A stretch of 41,195 nucleotides of DNA from assembly GCF_031179285.1 (NCBI RefSeq), contig NZ_JAPSHY010000028.1:1-41195 (forward strand). Direction: 5' to 3'. A model generated the notes under the pieces. The model was not told where the DNA came from and searched no databases. It saw only the letters and a program-made list of their open reading frames with translations. The translations under genes were made by a program, and so were the position numbers. Each line of letters starts with the position of its first letter. Within the stretch, counting starts at the first letter, position 1. This document shows, in pieces, positions 7,317 through 15,147 of this stretch. This DNA is from Microbacterium sp. (lineage in GTDB: Bacteria > Actinomycetota > Actinomycetes > Actinomycetales > Microbacteriaceae).

Positions 7317-8339
7317 TCACCCGTCCGCGGCGGGGAGCACTGACTCGACGAGGAATCGCTCGAATGCCTCCGGGCGAGTGAACGCTGCGAGGTGTCCGCA
7401 ATTCGGTGCCAGTTGCCATCCTTTTACTGGTGCGGTGACAAGGTCGAAGTACTCGCGGGCGAATTCGGTGGGAGTGACGGCGTCGGAGTCGCCCTGGAAC
7501 ACGAAGAACGGCACGGCGAACCGCGTCGCCACGGCCCTCGCGTCGAAATCGACGAGCTCCCGGTACAGCGCCGTCATCGAGTCTTCAATGCCCGTAGAAA
7601 TGTCGTGAATATCGCGCATTGTGTGTAGCGGTGACGTCATCATCGCGGGGAACATCACGTCCATAACCATGTCCGGGATGCCCCGATCGGCCGAGATCGC
7701 CCAGCGGACGATCCGGTCGAACTCGGCCTGAGACCACCGGCGATGGCCGGGGCCAATCCGTTCGAGTTCGCGGACCCCCTTCGCCCGACCGCTCCGTCTC
7801 AGCGTCTCGAGCGTGAGCCGATAGGTCTCGTCGCCCGCCTCGGGAATGCTGTTTTGATCGACGCCGATGTACGCACTCACGAGGTCGGGACGCTCCGCTG
7901 CGACTTTGAGCCCGAATGTGCTGCCGACGGAGCTCCCCGCGAGGATCACGCGGTCGATGCCAAGCCGTCGCCTGAGTTCCTCGACGACTTCGACCACGTC
8001 CTTGGCCAGACGATCGAGCGTGAGCTCGCCGGGTGCTGGAGCGCCATTGCGGCGACGGGTCTTGCCGGTGCCGCGTTGATCGTACTCAACGATCGTGACG
8101 TGGTTCTCCCACCCGAGCGTGGTCCTTCCGAATATGGTCTGCGAGGCCCCGGGTCCTCCGTGGAGGAAAACCAGGACGGGGTTAGTTTCCCGAGTGCCTC
8201 TGATCGTGGCGAAGTGGTCAATACCGGCGGCCTGAATCCACACAACTTCGTCGATCGCTCGCCCGGCGTCGCGCAGCGCACGCGCGTTTCTCCGGCGCAG
8301 GAACGGGCGAAGCATCATCGTCGACACGATTCCGCTCAT
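7317..8339 (-). CDS. Alpha/beta hydrolase (third of three, TetR-linked)
   Basis: A 340-residue alpha/beta hydrolase with HGGPGAS (60-66) and EYDQRGTGKT (85-94), the signature of the proline iminopeptidase/haloperoxidase-like group. The nucleophile elbow is GSSVGS, giving Ser137. PFFVFQGDSDAVTPT holds the acid and CGHLAAF the His. The N-terminus has a short basic stretch (RPFLRRRNAR) instead of a signal peptide. Its start overlaps the stop of the TetR gene (ATGA at 8336-8339), so the two are translationally coupled and the hydrolase is the obvious target operon. It shares architecture with the next gene (6256-7266) and they may be ancient paralogues. Confidence 0.88.
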   Translation of the reverse strand: MSGIVSTMMLRPFLRRRNARALRDAGRAIDEVVWIQAAGIDHFATIRGTRETNPVLVFLHGGPGASQTIFGRTTLGWENHVTIVEYDQRGTGKTRRRNGAPAPGELTLDRLAKDVVEVVEELRRRLGIDRVILAGSSVGSTFGLKVAAERPDLVSAYIGVDQNSIPEAGDETYRLTLETLRRSGRAKGVRELERIGPGHRRWSQAEFDRIVRWAISADRGIPDMVMDVMFPAMMTSPLHTMRDIHDISTGIEDSMTALYRELVDFDARAVATRFAVPFFVFQGDSDAVTPTEFAREYFDLVTAPVKGWQLAPNCGHLAAFTRPEAFERFLVESVLPAADG

Positions 8340-8974
8340 GACTCGCCCATCCCGGAGTTCCGTGGTGTACGTGGGCGAGCCACAGCGTCCGCCATCTCGA
8401 GCAGGGTGGAGGCGAAGGCGTCGACATCGAGATCGGGCCGGCGCGCGAAACTCGCGAGAAACTGAGTCTTGGCACCGTCCAGGATCCGCGCTGTCATGGA
8501 CGCATCGAACGACCGATCGAAGGCGCCCGCGTCCTGCCCGTCCTGCAGTACAGCCCGGATAGTCGCCATCTTGCCGACTTCGTCGTCGCCGAGGTGGCGA
8601 AGCCGGCCGTCAGCAGACCGCAACTCGTGAAATGCCTCGACGACAGCACCGAACAGGGTCGGTTGCGAAGTGAGCGGCTCGAGATCGGCCGTGAGCACGG
8701 CAACCAGTTTCGCGCCATGATCGGCAGGGTCGATCATGGCGAGTGCTCGCTGGGTCGCATCTGCCCGGAGCGAGCCGACGTGCTCGAGGACCGCCTCGAG
8801 CAGTTCGACGCGGTCGCGGAAGTGGTAGGAGATGAGTCCGGGGCTGCTGAGCCCACCCGCCGCCACGATGTTGGCGAAAGTCGCGCGCACACCGTGCTCG
8901 GCCAACGCTTTGATCGCGGCTTCGACGATCTGATCCCGACGTGCACGCTGCAAGACTGACGGTTTTGTTCGCAT
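8336..8974 (-). CDS. TetR-family regulator heading the hydrolase cluster
   Basis: A 212-residue TetR protein: the N-terminal HTH spans about residues 10-58 (RDQIVEAAIKALAEHGVRAT, then GGLSSPGLISYHFRDR as recognition helix), and a helical ligand-binding domain follows. It overlaps the next gene by 4 nt and probably autoregulates. The start at 8974 sits on the edge of an 18-bp dyad and has no Shine-Dalgarno sequence; a TACTAT -10 hexamer ends 6 nt upstream, so the mRNA is probably leaderless. It is divergent from another TetR gene at 9080. The ligand is unknown, perhaps a substrate or product of the hydrolases. Confidence 0.9.
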   Translation of the reverse strand: MRTKPSVLQRARRDQIVEAAIKALAEHGVRATFANIVAAGGLSSPGLISYHFRDRVELLEAVLEHVGSLRADATQRALAMIDPADHGAKLVAVLTADLEPLTSQPTLFGAVVEAFHELRSADGRLRHLGDDEVGKMATIRAVLQDGQDAGAFDRSFDASMTARILDGAKTQFLASFARRPDLDVDAFASTLLEMADAVARPRTPRNSGMGES

Positions 8975-8991
8975 GAACTAATAGTAGTTCA
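8974..8991. promoter_or_regulatory. 18-bp dyad at the TetR start: autoregulatory operator
   Basis: TGAACTAATAGTAGTTCA has perfect 7-bp arms (TGAACTA/TAGTTCA) and a 4-nt centre. It covers the minus-strand -10 hexamer TACTAT (8981-8986) and ends on the start codon of the TetR gene, so a bound repressor would block its transcription. A further TTGTTC/GAACAA pair (8965-8970 and 8995-9000) surrounds it. Confidence 0.62.
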
Positions 8992-9079
8992 AATGAACAA
9001 GAATCGCATGTGATCCCGGTCAGGAGTTGCGTGCAGCGATGTATGTACACTTCAACCGGACCGAATGCGAGGAGCGCCG

Positions 9080-9694
9080 ATGGGTGAGGCAGTCGTTCGT
9101 CGGACGCAGGCCGACCGGCGTGCGAAGACACGAGAGGCGCTGCTGACCGCTGCGGCCCGCGGGCTCGCGACCTACGGCTACGCCAATCTCGCCCTCGAAC
9201 GCGTGGCGAAAGAGGCCGGATACACCCGTGGCGCGCTCTATCACCTGTTCGCGAACAAAGAGGAGCTCACCCTCGCGGTGGTGCAGTGGATCCAGGAGAC
9301 GTGGGATGCCGAGGTGCGCCGCCCCGCGCTCGCCGAGGGCGATCCGCTCGCCTCGCTCCTCGCGATGGCGCGAGGTCATGCGCTGTACTGCCGCGAACAC
9401 GACGGCGCCAGCGTGATGCTCACCCTCCGCGTCGAGTTCGCCGGGCAGCAGCACACGATCGGCGGCGAGTTGGGCGAGGTCTACGAACGGCTCGAGGGCG
9501 AGGTCAGCGACCTCATCAGCGCCGGCCGTCGCGACGGGACGATCCCCGTCGGACCCCCGGCACAGCTGTCGGCTGCCGCCTTCCTCACTGTGCTCGAGTC
9601 GCTCGGCATCGAAGTGCGCGGGCATCGACCGCACGACGTCGAACTGGTCGAACGCGCCGTGCGCGGCATCCTCGGGGTGGCGCCTTCGGCCTGA
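9080..9694 (+). CDS. TetR-family transcriptional regulator
   Basis: A 204-residue TetR regulator. Residues 10-60 are the HTH domain (REALLTAAARGLATYGYANL, then EAGYTRGALYHLFANKEEL as the recognition helix region), followed by a ligand-binding domain with a C-terminal part similar to those of many AcrR-type repressors. The ATG at 9080 is chosen over one at 9065 because GAGGAG lies 5 nt before it. It is divergent from the hydrolase-linked TetR with 105 bp between the starts and precedes the MerR gene at 9745. A TGTATGTACA-like half dyad (about 9041-9050) lies upstream. The target is unknown. Confidence 0.88.
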   Translation: MGEAVVRRTQADRRAKTREALLTAAARGLATYGYANLALERVAKEAGYTRGALYHLFANKEELTLAVVQWIQETWDAEVRRPALAEGDPLASLLAMARGHALYCREHDGASVMLTLRVEFAGQQHTIGGELGEVYERLEGEVSDLISAGRRDGTIPVGPPAQLSAAAFLTVLESLGIEVRGHRPHDVELVERAVRGILGVAPSA

Positions 9695-9707
9695 TCCAGG
9701 GCACCGA

Positions 9708-9738
9708 TTGACCCTCCTGCTAGGGGAGGCGGGATGCT
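9708..9738 (+). promoter_or_regulatory. MerR-type promoter with 19-bp spacer
   Basis: TTGACC (9708-9713) and GATGCT (9733-9738) are separated by 19 bp, the stretched spacing that MerR proteins correct. The spacer holds an inverted repeat, CCTCC (9713-9717) and GGAGG (9725-9729). The ATG at 9745 begins 7 nt after the -10 hexamer's start edge downstream, so transcription may start on it. The arrangement fits autoregulation by the MerR protein it precedes. Confidence 0.55.
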
Positions 9739-9744
9739 GGATCC

Positions 9745-10563
9745 ATGTTGGGAATCGGTGAGTTCGCGGGATTGACGGGGTTGAGCGTGAAGGCGCTTCG
9801 CCACTACGACGAAAAGGGCGTGCTGGTCCCCGCGGACAAGGATGAGCGCTCCGCGTATCGCCGCTATGCGGAGGCACAGGTACGCGCGGGTGTCGTGATC
9901 CGTGCGCTTCGGGATGCCGGAGTGTCCTTGCCTGCCGTCTCTGCGGCGATCGCTTCCGGTGGGGCAGAGGATGCGCTGGCAAACCATCGACGCGACGTTC
10001 TCGAGCAGCGCGAGCGCGAAGACCAGGCCTTCCGCGCAGCCGAGGGGGTCCTTCGCGCTCTCGCGGTACCGGTGGACGTCAGGGAGCGGACCATGCCGGC
10101 CCAGCCATTCGTCGGTCAAGCCATCATCGTCGCGGTGGACGACGCCGAGGCGGTGACGGACGACGACGCCAATCAGGTCTTCGCTGCACTATTTGCGCAG
10201 CTTCACGCATCAGGCCTTGGTCCGTCAGGTCAGTTCTGGACGGCGTTGCGCGCGGGCGAGCGGGGGACCATCGAAGTCGTGTGCTGCTGGCCGACTCTGA
10301 CTCTCGCGCCCGAGGGCGCAGGTGGTCCGGAGACCTTCTCCGGCGTGCTTCCCGCGCGCACGGAGTTGGTGGCCACCTGGCGAGCGGTCGAGGGCGAGGA
10401 ATTGCCCGAGGGCTCGCTTCACCCCGCGGTCGTCGGGCTTTTCGACTCGATCGCCGCGCGCAGTCTGAATCTCGGCGACGCCGAGGTGAGACAGGCCGTC
10501 ATCGGTCAGAGTGAGGACGACTTCGCCGTCGAGGTGTCGGTCACGGTCTCGCGCCGAGCGTGA
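9745..10563 (+). CDS. MerR-family regulator with C-terminal GyrI-like effector domain
   Basis: A 272-residue two-domain regulator like TipA/BmrR. Residues 1-70 are a MerR HTH (IGEFAGLTGLSVKALRHYDE plus wing), residues 75-110 the dimer helix, and from about residue 125 (QPFVGQAIIVAVDDAEAV) the GyrI-like fold that binds drug-like molecules. It ends with a charged ISRG-type tail. The gene has a typical MerR promoter with a 19-bp spacer in front of it and no Shine-Dalgarno sequence, so it is probably leaderless and self-controlled. It overlaps the end of the convergent LacI-like fragment by 23 bp. Its target besides itself is not visible. Confidence 0.85.
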   Translation: MLGIGEFAGLTGLSVKALRHYDEKGVLVPADKDERSAYRRYAEAQVRAGVVIRALRDAGVSLPAVSAAIASGGAEDALANHRRDVLEQREREDQAFRAAEGVLRALAVPVDVRERTMPAQPFVGQAIIVAVDDAEAVTDDDANQVFAALFAQLHASGLGPSGQFWTALRAGERGTIEVVCCWPTLTLAPEGAGGPETFSGVLPARTELVATWRAVEGEELPEGSLHPAVVGLFDSIAARSLNLGDAEVRQAVIGQSEDDFAVEVSVTVSRRA

Positions 10564-10855
10564 CACTGACGTCAGCCCGCGCCTCTCGGGATCGGGGCGT
10601 GCTCCGACGGGCCAGCTGTCGCGCGTGCTCATTCGGCACGTAGTTCAGTGAGGCCATCGACTCGAGCACCGCATTCCGTGATTCCTCACTCAGCGCCGAT
10701 GACCCGTTGAGCACGCGAGAAACGGTCGATCTTGACACGCCGGCAGTCCGCGCGACGTCCGCGATCGTCGGTGCTCGCGACAGGGGCTCCACCGCGCCCT
10801 GCACGTCACGGCGTTCATCCGGGGCGTTGCATTCGGCGGTCTGTCTCTCACGCAC
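10541..10855 (-). CDS. Orphan LacI-type DNA-binding domain (no ligand domain)
   Basis: A 104-residue protein that consists of a LacI HTH and hinge only. Residues 29-75 carry PTIADVARTAGVSRSTVSRV and LNGSSALSEESRNAVLESMA, then NYVPNEHARQLARRST, which matches LacI up to the hinge helix. In a normal LacI protein about 270 more residues of sugar-binding domain follow; here the frame ends after a 20-residue Arg/Ala-rich tail. The GTG at 10855 has a perfect-looking AAGGAG 6 nt upstream, so translation is likely and the protein may be functional as a small DNA-binding factor, for example a decoy or competitor. The C-terminal end overlaps the MerR gene. It could instead be a decayed LacI gene. Confidence 0.72.
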   Translation of the reverse strand: MRERQTAECNAPDERRDVQGAVEPLSRAPTIADVARTAGVSRSTVSRVLNGSSALSEESRNAVLESMASLNYVPNEHARQLARRSTPRSREARADVSVTLGARP

Positions 10856-11037
10856 AGTCCGCTCCTTACCGGCATCGCGAGGTGCACGGCTTCGAGATTA
10901 GTCAGGCACCGTCGGGTCACGGAGGTGCTGAAGGTCACGACATCGCCATCCGAGGCGAGGCGTGACTGATGGCACCTGTATCGATGTGAGCGCCGCCATA
11001 GCCTCGGAAACGCTCATGACGAAAGAAAGGACCTGGG

Positions 11038-11478
11038 GTGAACGTGACGAGCATGTATCCCGTGTTGATGACCGCCGATGTCGCCGCCGGTGCGGCGTTC
11101 TACCGAGAGCATTTCGGATTCGAGGTGACGTTCGATTCCGAGTGGTATATCAGTCTCAAGAGCGGCCAGTGGGAGCTCGCCCTTCTCGACGCGCGCCACA
11201 GCACCATTCCCGAGGCGTATCGCGGCACGACGGCGCGCGGCATCCTGATCAATTTCGAGGTCGCCGACGTCGACGCCGTCCACGACCGCCTTGTGGCGGC
11301 AGGGCTCGACCCTGTGTTGCCGCTGCGATCAGAGGACTTCGGTCAACGCCATGCGATCTTCGTCGGGCCCGACGGCGTCCTGCTCGACATCATCACCCCC
11401 ATCCCGCCCTCAGGCGAGTTCGTCGAGCAGCTCTCCGAGGCGGCGCTCGCGGAAACCGAAGGAGTCACACATGACTAG
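11038..11478 (+). CDS. VOC-superfamily (glyoxalase / bleomycin-resistance) protein
   Basis: A 146-residue VOC protein with the paired beta-alpha-beta-beta-beta modules: the first from YPVLMTADVAAGAAFYREHF to the strand WELALLDARH, the second from GILINFEVADVDAVHDRLVA to the GPDGVLLDIITP strand. Such proteins bind small ligands, often with a metal; I cannot identify the ligating residues with certainty. The start GTG at 11038 follows AAAGG; an in-frame ATG at 11053 is a less likely start. Its last codons overlap the start of the next gene, which is thus coupled to it. Confidence 0.85.
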   Translation: MNVTSMYPVLMTADVAAGAAFYREHFGFEVTFDSEWYISLKSGQWELALLDARHSTIPEAYRGTTARGILINFEVADVDAVHDRLVAAGLDPVLPLRSEDFGQRHAIFVGPDGVLLDIITPIPPSGEFVEQLSEAALAETEGVTHD

Positions 11479-11869
11479 CACTGCCCCCACATCCACACCA
11501 CGCCGTAGCGGCTACCGCCGATGGTTCTTGATCGATGGCGTCGTCACCGGTGCGAACGCCGTCCTGTACCTGGTGCTGAACCAGCTGCTCCCGGGCTGGA
11601 TCGGCGGCACCAGCGCGCTGTATCTGACCGTCGGTGTCTTCCTGCTCGTCGTCACCGTGGGGCTGCTCGCCGTGGCGCGGTCGGCACGACGGCCCGCGGG
11701 GCTCGCGTGGCTGCTGGTGATCATCAACGTCCTGTGGGCTGCGACGTCGTTCGTGGTCGCGCTGGTCAATCCGTTCGGTGCGAACGGATTCGGGACGGTG
11801 TGGACCGTGTTGCAGGGTGTCATCGTGCTCGCTTTCGGGATCGTTCAGGCACGCTCACTTCGTGTCTAG
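11471..11869 (+). CDS. Small integral membrane protein, VOC-coupled
   Basis: A 132-residue membrane protein whose ATG overlaps the VOC stop codon by 8 nt, so it is translated with it. After a Thr/Pro-rich head and basic RRSGYRRW there are four hydrophobic segments (about residues 19-38, 44-65, 74-95 and 104-125). No catalytic motif is visible, and I do not recognise a named family beyond a general actinobacterial membrane-protein type (SPW-like). Its function is unknown; the fused layout suggests it works with the VOC protein. Confidence 0.75.
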   Translation: MTSTAPTSTPRRSGYRRWFLIDGVVTGANAVLYLVLNQLLPGWIGGTSALYLTVGVFLLVVTVGLLAVARSARRPAGLAWLLVIINVLWAATSFVVALVNPFGANGFGTVWTVLQGVIVLAFGIVQARSLRV

Positions 11870-11871
11870 CT

Positions 11872-11910
11872 CCGAGGGGTGGCACGGCGTTCGCGCATGT
11901 CACCCCTCGG
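11872..11910. terminator. Strong hairpin between convergent membrane-protein and kinase genes
   Basis: CCGAGGGGTG (11872-11881) and CACCCCTCGG (11901-11910) form a perfect 10-bp stem with a 19-nt loop. It starts 3 nt after the membrane-protein stop and overlaps the stop codon (11900-11902) of the histidine kinase, so it can terminate in both directions. Confidence 0.65.
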
Positions 11911-13111
11911 CAGCTGTGTTCCCGGCATCCGTCGGTCGCGATCGCGTGCGCGGAATCACCGCCGAGACGGTGAACCCCGCCTGCGGCGCCGACTCCACCG
12001 CCAACGTTCCGCCGAGCAGCTCGACGCGCTCACGCATACCGGTCAAGCCGTGACCGGGGAATACTCGAGCCGTCCCGGCACCGTCGTCCGCGATGATCAC
12101 CCGGGCATCCTGCGCGGTGACGTCTACGCGGATCCGCATCGATCGCGCGTTCGAATGCCGAAGGGCGTTGGTGATCGACTCCTGCACGCAGCGCAGGATG
12201 ACGGTGGTCTGGGCTGTGGTGACGTGCGACTCGCCGGTCAACGCCAGCGACACCGCCAGTCCCGGAGCGCCGGCCACGAGCTGGTTCAGCGCGGATGAGA
12301 GATCGGATGGCGTCTCACGCATCTGGGTGACCGCGTTGCGAACGGTTCCGAGCAGGTCTTTCGCGATGGATCGCGCTCGAAGCACATGCGCGCTCTGGGC
12401 GTCGTCGTCGGCCAGGTGCGATGCCACCTCGAGTTCCAGGGAGAGTGCGGTGAGCTGATGGCCGGCCAGATCATGGAGGTCACGTGCGATCCTCAACCGC
12501 TCTGCTTCTCTCGTCGAGGACTCCAGCAGGGCTGCGGTCGACCGCAGCTCCGCGTGCGCGAGAGCAAGGGCATCGTGAGCCGACGCGAGCTCCTTGCGCG
12601 CTTCCGACTCGTTCCTCAGAGCGAACACCACCAGCGAACCGAACGCCTGGAAGTTGGCATACGCGAACACCCCCATCAGGACGTCGGCGAGCGGCCAACC
12701 TGCCAACCCGAAGATGAGCCCGACCGTCGCCGTCTGAGCTGTCGCTACCGCGACGACGGTGCGCAGGGGCCAGTAGTACGAGATCGCCGCCACCGTGACG
12801 ACGCCGAACAGCAGCGCGTTGCCTCCCTGTTCGGGGTAGAGCGCGACGAGGGCGATGCCGATCGCGATCAGCCCGATCAGCAACGCGTTCACCCGCACCG
12901 ACTGCGGCCGAGGCAATATGCCGTGAACGAGCATCAGGGTGAGGATGAAGAGGAGGAACGCAGACCACCACACCCACGGCAGGGCCGGGCCACCGAGATC
13001 GGTGAGGAGCGACTCGAGCAGCACGATGAGGGCAGGAACGTCCGCGCACGCAATGCTTGCCCACGCGAGTTTGCGTTGCGGAGTCCATCGCGACCGCCGT
13101 GCTCGGGTCAT
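11900..13111 (-). CDS. Sensor histidine kinase (NarL/HisKA_3 type)
   Basis: A 403-residue kinase of a two-component system. Residues 15-165 hold five to six membrane segments with little extracytoplasmic sequence, so the input is probably within the membrane. A coiled-coil linker (about 165-205) leads to the phospho-acceptor: RLRIARDLHDLAGHQ gives His213 in the HisKA_3 context. The ATP-lid motifs are IADDGAG and GHGLTGMRERVELLGG near the C-terminus. It is transcribed after the response regulator at 13154-13849 with a 42-bp gap. This is the DesK-like type common in actinobacteria; the stimulus is unknown. Confidence 0.93.
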   Translation of the reverse strand: MTRARRSRWTPQRKLAWASIACADVPALIVLLESLLTDLGGPALPWVWWSAFLLFILTLMLVHGILPRPQSVRVNALLIGLIAIGIALVALYPEQGGNALLFGVVTVAAISYYWPLRTVVAVATAQTATVGLIFGLAGWPLADVLMGVFAYANFQAFGSLVVFALRNESEARKELASAHDALALAHAELRSTAALLESSTREAERLRIARDLHDLAGHQLTALSLELEVASHLADDDAQSAHVLRARSIAKDLLGTVRNAVTQMRETPSDLSSALNQLVAGAPGLAVSLALTGESHVTTAQTTVILRCVQESITNALRHSNARSMRIRVDVTAQDARVIIADDGAGTARVFPGHGLTGMRERVELLGGTLAVESAPQAGFTVSAVIPRTRSRPTDAGNTAAEG

Positions 13112-13153
13112 GGCAGCATCCCGACGCGACGCGACGGGACAGCGGGACGCCAG

Positions 13154-13849
13154 TCACGCATGGTGATCGCCTCCATCGATGGGCTGGTTCGATCCCGGGG
13201 TGAGGATGCCGAGCTCCAGCGCGCGCAATACGGCACGTGTCCGATCGGTGACGTCGAGCTTCATCAGGACGCTGGACATGAGGTTCTTGACGGTGCCCTC
13301 GGCCAGGAACAGCCCTCTCGCGATCTGGCGATTGGACCAACCGCTCGCCGCCAGGCGCAGCACTTCGCGTTCACGATCGGTGAGGTTCTCGAGTTGCGGC
13401 GCCGGAGCGAATTCGTGCGGGTACCGTGCGACCGCGCGCAGCAGGCGGTCGGTCAATGCAGGCTGAAGGAGGGTTCCGCCTGCGGCGACGGCATGAATGC
13501 CCGTGAGGAGGTCACCGAGGGTGACGTCCTTGAGCATGTACCCTTTCGCGCCGGCCTCGAGGGCGCTGAGGACGAGGTCATCGTCGTCGAAGGTCGTGAG
13601 CACGAGCACAGGAATGCTCAATCCCCGTCCGCGCATCGCCTCCAGCGTCGCGATTCCGTCCAGGCCGGGCATTCGCAGATCCAGCAGGATCACGTCCGCC
13701 TTGCCGGCCGTCATGTACTGCAGAGCTTCGTTGCCGTCAGAACAATCTCCGACGACCTCGATGTCCGGGCTCAGCTCGAGGAGGCTGCGGATGCCCTCAC
13801 GGACCAGATGCTGATCGTCCACGACCAGTACGCGAAGCGGGGCAGTCAC
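13154..13849 (-). CDS. LuxR-type response regulator (partner of the kinase at 11900)
   Basis: A 231-residue response regulator of the NarL type. Residues 5-120 are the receiver: acidic pair Asp11/Asp12, phospho-acceptor Asp57 in VILLDLRMPG, Thr in VLVLTTFDDDD and Lys in GYMLKDV. Residues 155-220 hold the LuxR HTH (LTDREREVLRLAASGWSNRQ, then TVKNLMSSVLMKLDVTDRTR). GTG at 13849 follows GGAGGAGG at ideal distance. It comes first in the operon, kinase second. Target genes are not visible; neither neighbour carries an obvious transporter, so it probably acts at a distance. Confidence 0.94.
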   Translation of the reverse strand: MTAPLRVLVVDDQHLVREGIRSLLELSPDIEVVGDCSDGNEALQYMTAGKADVILLDLRMPGLDGIATLEAMRGRGLSIPVLVLTTFDDDDLVLSALEAGAKGYMLKDVTLGDLLTGIHAVAAGGTLLQPALTDRLLRAVARYPHEFAPAPQLENLTDREREVLRLAASGWSNRQIARGLFLAEGTVKNLMSSVLMKLDVTDRTRAVLRALELGILTPGSNQPIDGGDHHA

Positions 13850-13940
13850 GTCGACCTCCTCCGTGGTTTACCAGGAGTGTAGACAATCGCCTCGCGGCGC
13901 GAACGTGCCATCAGTCACCTGTCACGCTTCCGGTCTCTCA

Positions 13941-13979
13941 TCGCCGTCGCCGTGACGTGACCGTCGCCGTCGCCGTGAC
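13941..13979. repeat. Two 16-bp direct repeats between response regulator and DHFR-like gene
   Basis: The 16-mer TCGCCGTCGCCGTGAC occurs at 13941-13956 and 13964-13979, starts 23 bp apart. Several GTCAC/GTGAC copies in both orientations follow (13915-13991). It could be a regulator-binding array or slippage of a CGC-rich sequence. Confidence 0.45.
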
Positions 13980-14060
13980 TTCTGGCACGTGTGACCCCGC
14001 TCCCAGCGAGATTACGTTGCGAGGAGCACATCGTCATCCATCTCGAGAGAAAGGGCCGCC

Positions 14061-14621
14061 ATGGCCAAGCTGATCAATTCCACCTACATCACGTTGGATG
14101 GAATCATCAAGGACCCGCAGAACTGGCCGTCGCTCGGGAGTTTCAGCGACGAGGGCAACCGCGTGCAGATCGAACTGCTGGAGCAGTGCGACGCCGTGGT
14201 GATGGGTCGTCACACCTACGAAGGGTTCGTGCCCGTGTGGTCGAAGCTCTCCGGCGATCCGTTCAGCGACCGGATCAACGCCCTCCCCAAGTACGTCGCT
14301 TCCACGACGCTGACTGATCCGACGTGGCAGAACACGACGGTCCTGCGTGAAAACGCGGTGGATGCGATCCGCGAGCTCCGGAAGAAGGAGGGCGGCGACA
14401 TCGTGCAGTACGGTTTCGGCGACCTCTCCCGCGATCTGCTCGCAGCGGGGATCCTCGACGAACTGCGCCTGTGGGTGCATCCGTTCCTGCTCGGCACAGG
14501 CACCTCGGACGACCTGCTGTACCGTACCGGGGTTTCAGGCTCATTCGACCTGACGGACTCCACTGTGCTGTCGAGCGGAATCATCATCCTCACCTTCGCC
14601 GCGAAGGAATCGGAGGGGTGA
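14061..14621 (+). CDS. Dihydrofolate reductase-family protein (RibD C-terminal type)
   Basis: A 186-residue protein of the DHFR-like/RibD C-terminal fold. Features are the start strand LINSTYITLDGII, the CDAVVMGRHTYEGF helix with the Gly-Arg-x-Thr pyrophosphate contact, KYVASTTL and VQYGFGDLSRDLLAAGILDE, and LRLWVHPFLLGTG near the end. These NADPH-binding proteins are often stand-alone in actinobacteria and their substrates are mostly unknown; the typical name is deaminase-reductase-like protein. The ATG at 14061 follows GAAAGG. The last codon overlaps the GTG of the next gene. Confidence 0.88.
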   Translation: MAKLINSTYITLDGIIKDPQNWPSLGSFSDEGNRVQIELLEQCDAVVMGRHTYEGFVPVWSKLSGDPFSDRINALPKYVASTTLTDPTWQNTTVLRENAVDAIRELRKKEGGDIVQYGFGDLSRDLLAAGILDELRLWVHPFLLGTGTSDDLLYRTGVSGSFDLTDSTVLSSGIIILTFAAKESEG

Positions 14622-15115
14622 CGCATCTGAGGTTGATCAGGCGGCTGATCACCCCTCCCGGCTGGCAGGCGCCGACCGTGCTGCGCCACGGTGGGCTTCG
14701 CGCTGAAGCGTTGACTCGCCATCACCTGGTTGACGACGTCCGCGGCATCAACGCCAGCATCCGCCTCATCCGCAGAACGCGCGGCGGCCGATGGCCCACC
14801 GCACCCGTCACCGAAGAGTCCAACTACGTCGATCTGGTCTGGCATGAATGCGAGTTCCGCGACAAAGAGTCCTTCGCGTATGCCGTCTTCGCCGAGGAGC
14901 GATACATCGGTAACTGCTACCTCTATCCCGTCGGACGCCGGACGCCTGCCACCCCCGAGCTGCTCGAGCACGACGTCGACCTCAGCTGGTGGGTGACTCC
15001 GGACGCCTATGCCGGCGGTCTCTATGCGGCCCTGCACCGAGCGCTGAACGAGTGGGCGACGACCGACTTTCCTTTCACCCATCCGCACTTCTCGAACATC
15101 GAGATGCCGGCCTAG
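14618..15115 (+). CDS. GNAT-like N-acetyltransferase
   Basis: A 165-residue protein read from the GTG at 14618, overlapping the DHFR-like stop codon (GTGA). The part SFAYAVFAEERYIGNCYLYP and the following DVDLSWWVTPDAYAGGLYAA match the central strands of GNAT acetyltransferases, in which a beta-bulge binds acetyl-CoA, although the usual R/Q-x-x-G-x-G/A loop is weak here. Start by overlap implies co-translation with the DHFR-like protein. It could be a ligand-binding member that lost transferase activity. Confidence 0.65.
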   Translation: MTHLRLIRRLITPPGWQAPTVLRHGGLRAEALTRHHLVDDVRGINASIRLIRRTRGGRWPTAPVTEESNYVDLVWHECEFRDKESFAYAVFAEERYIGNCYLYPVGRRTPATPELLEHDVDLSWWVTPDAYAGGLYAALHRALNEWATTDFPFTHPHFSNIEMPA

Positions 15116-15147
15116 CTGCCGAGCTCGTCGACGGGTAGACAGGAAAC

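Noticed and set aside
12386..13882. Long plus-strand open frame of about 498 codons
   Set aside because: It lies antisense to the histidine kinase and response regulator, which have complete motifs; the antisense product is Arg/Glu-rich without any fold signature.
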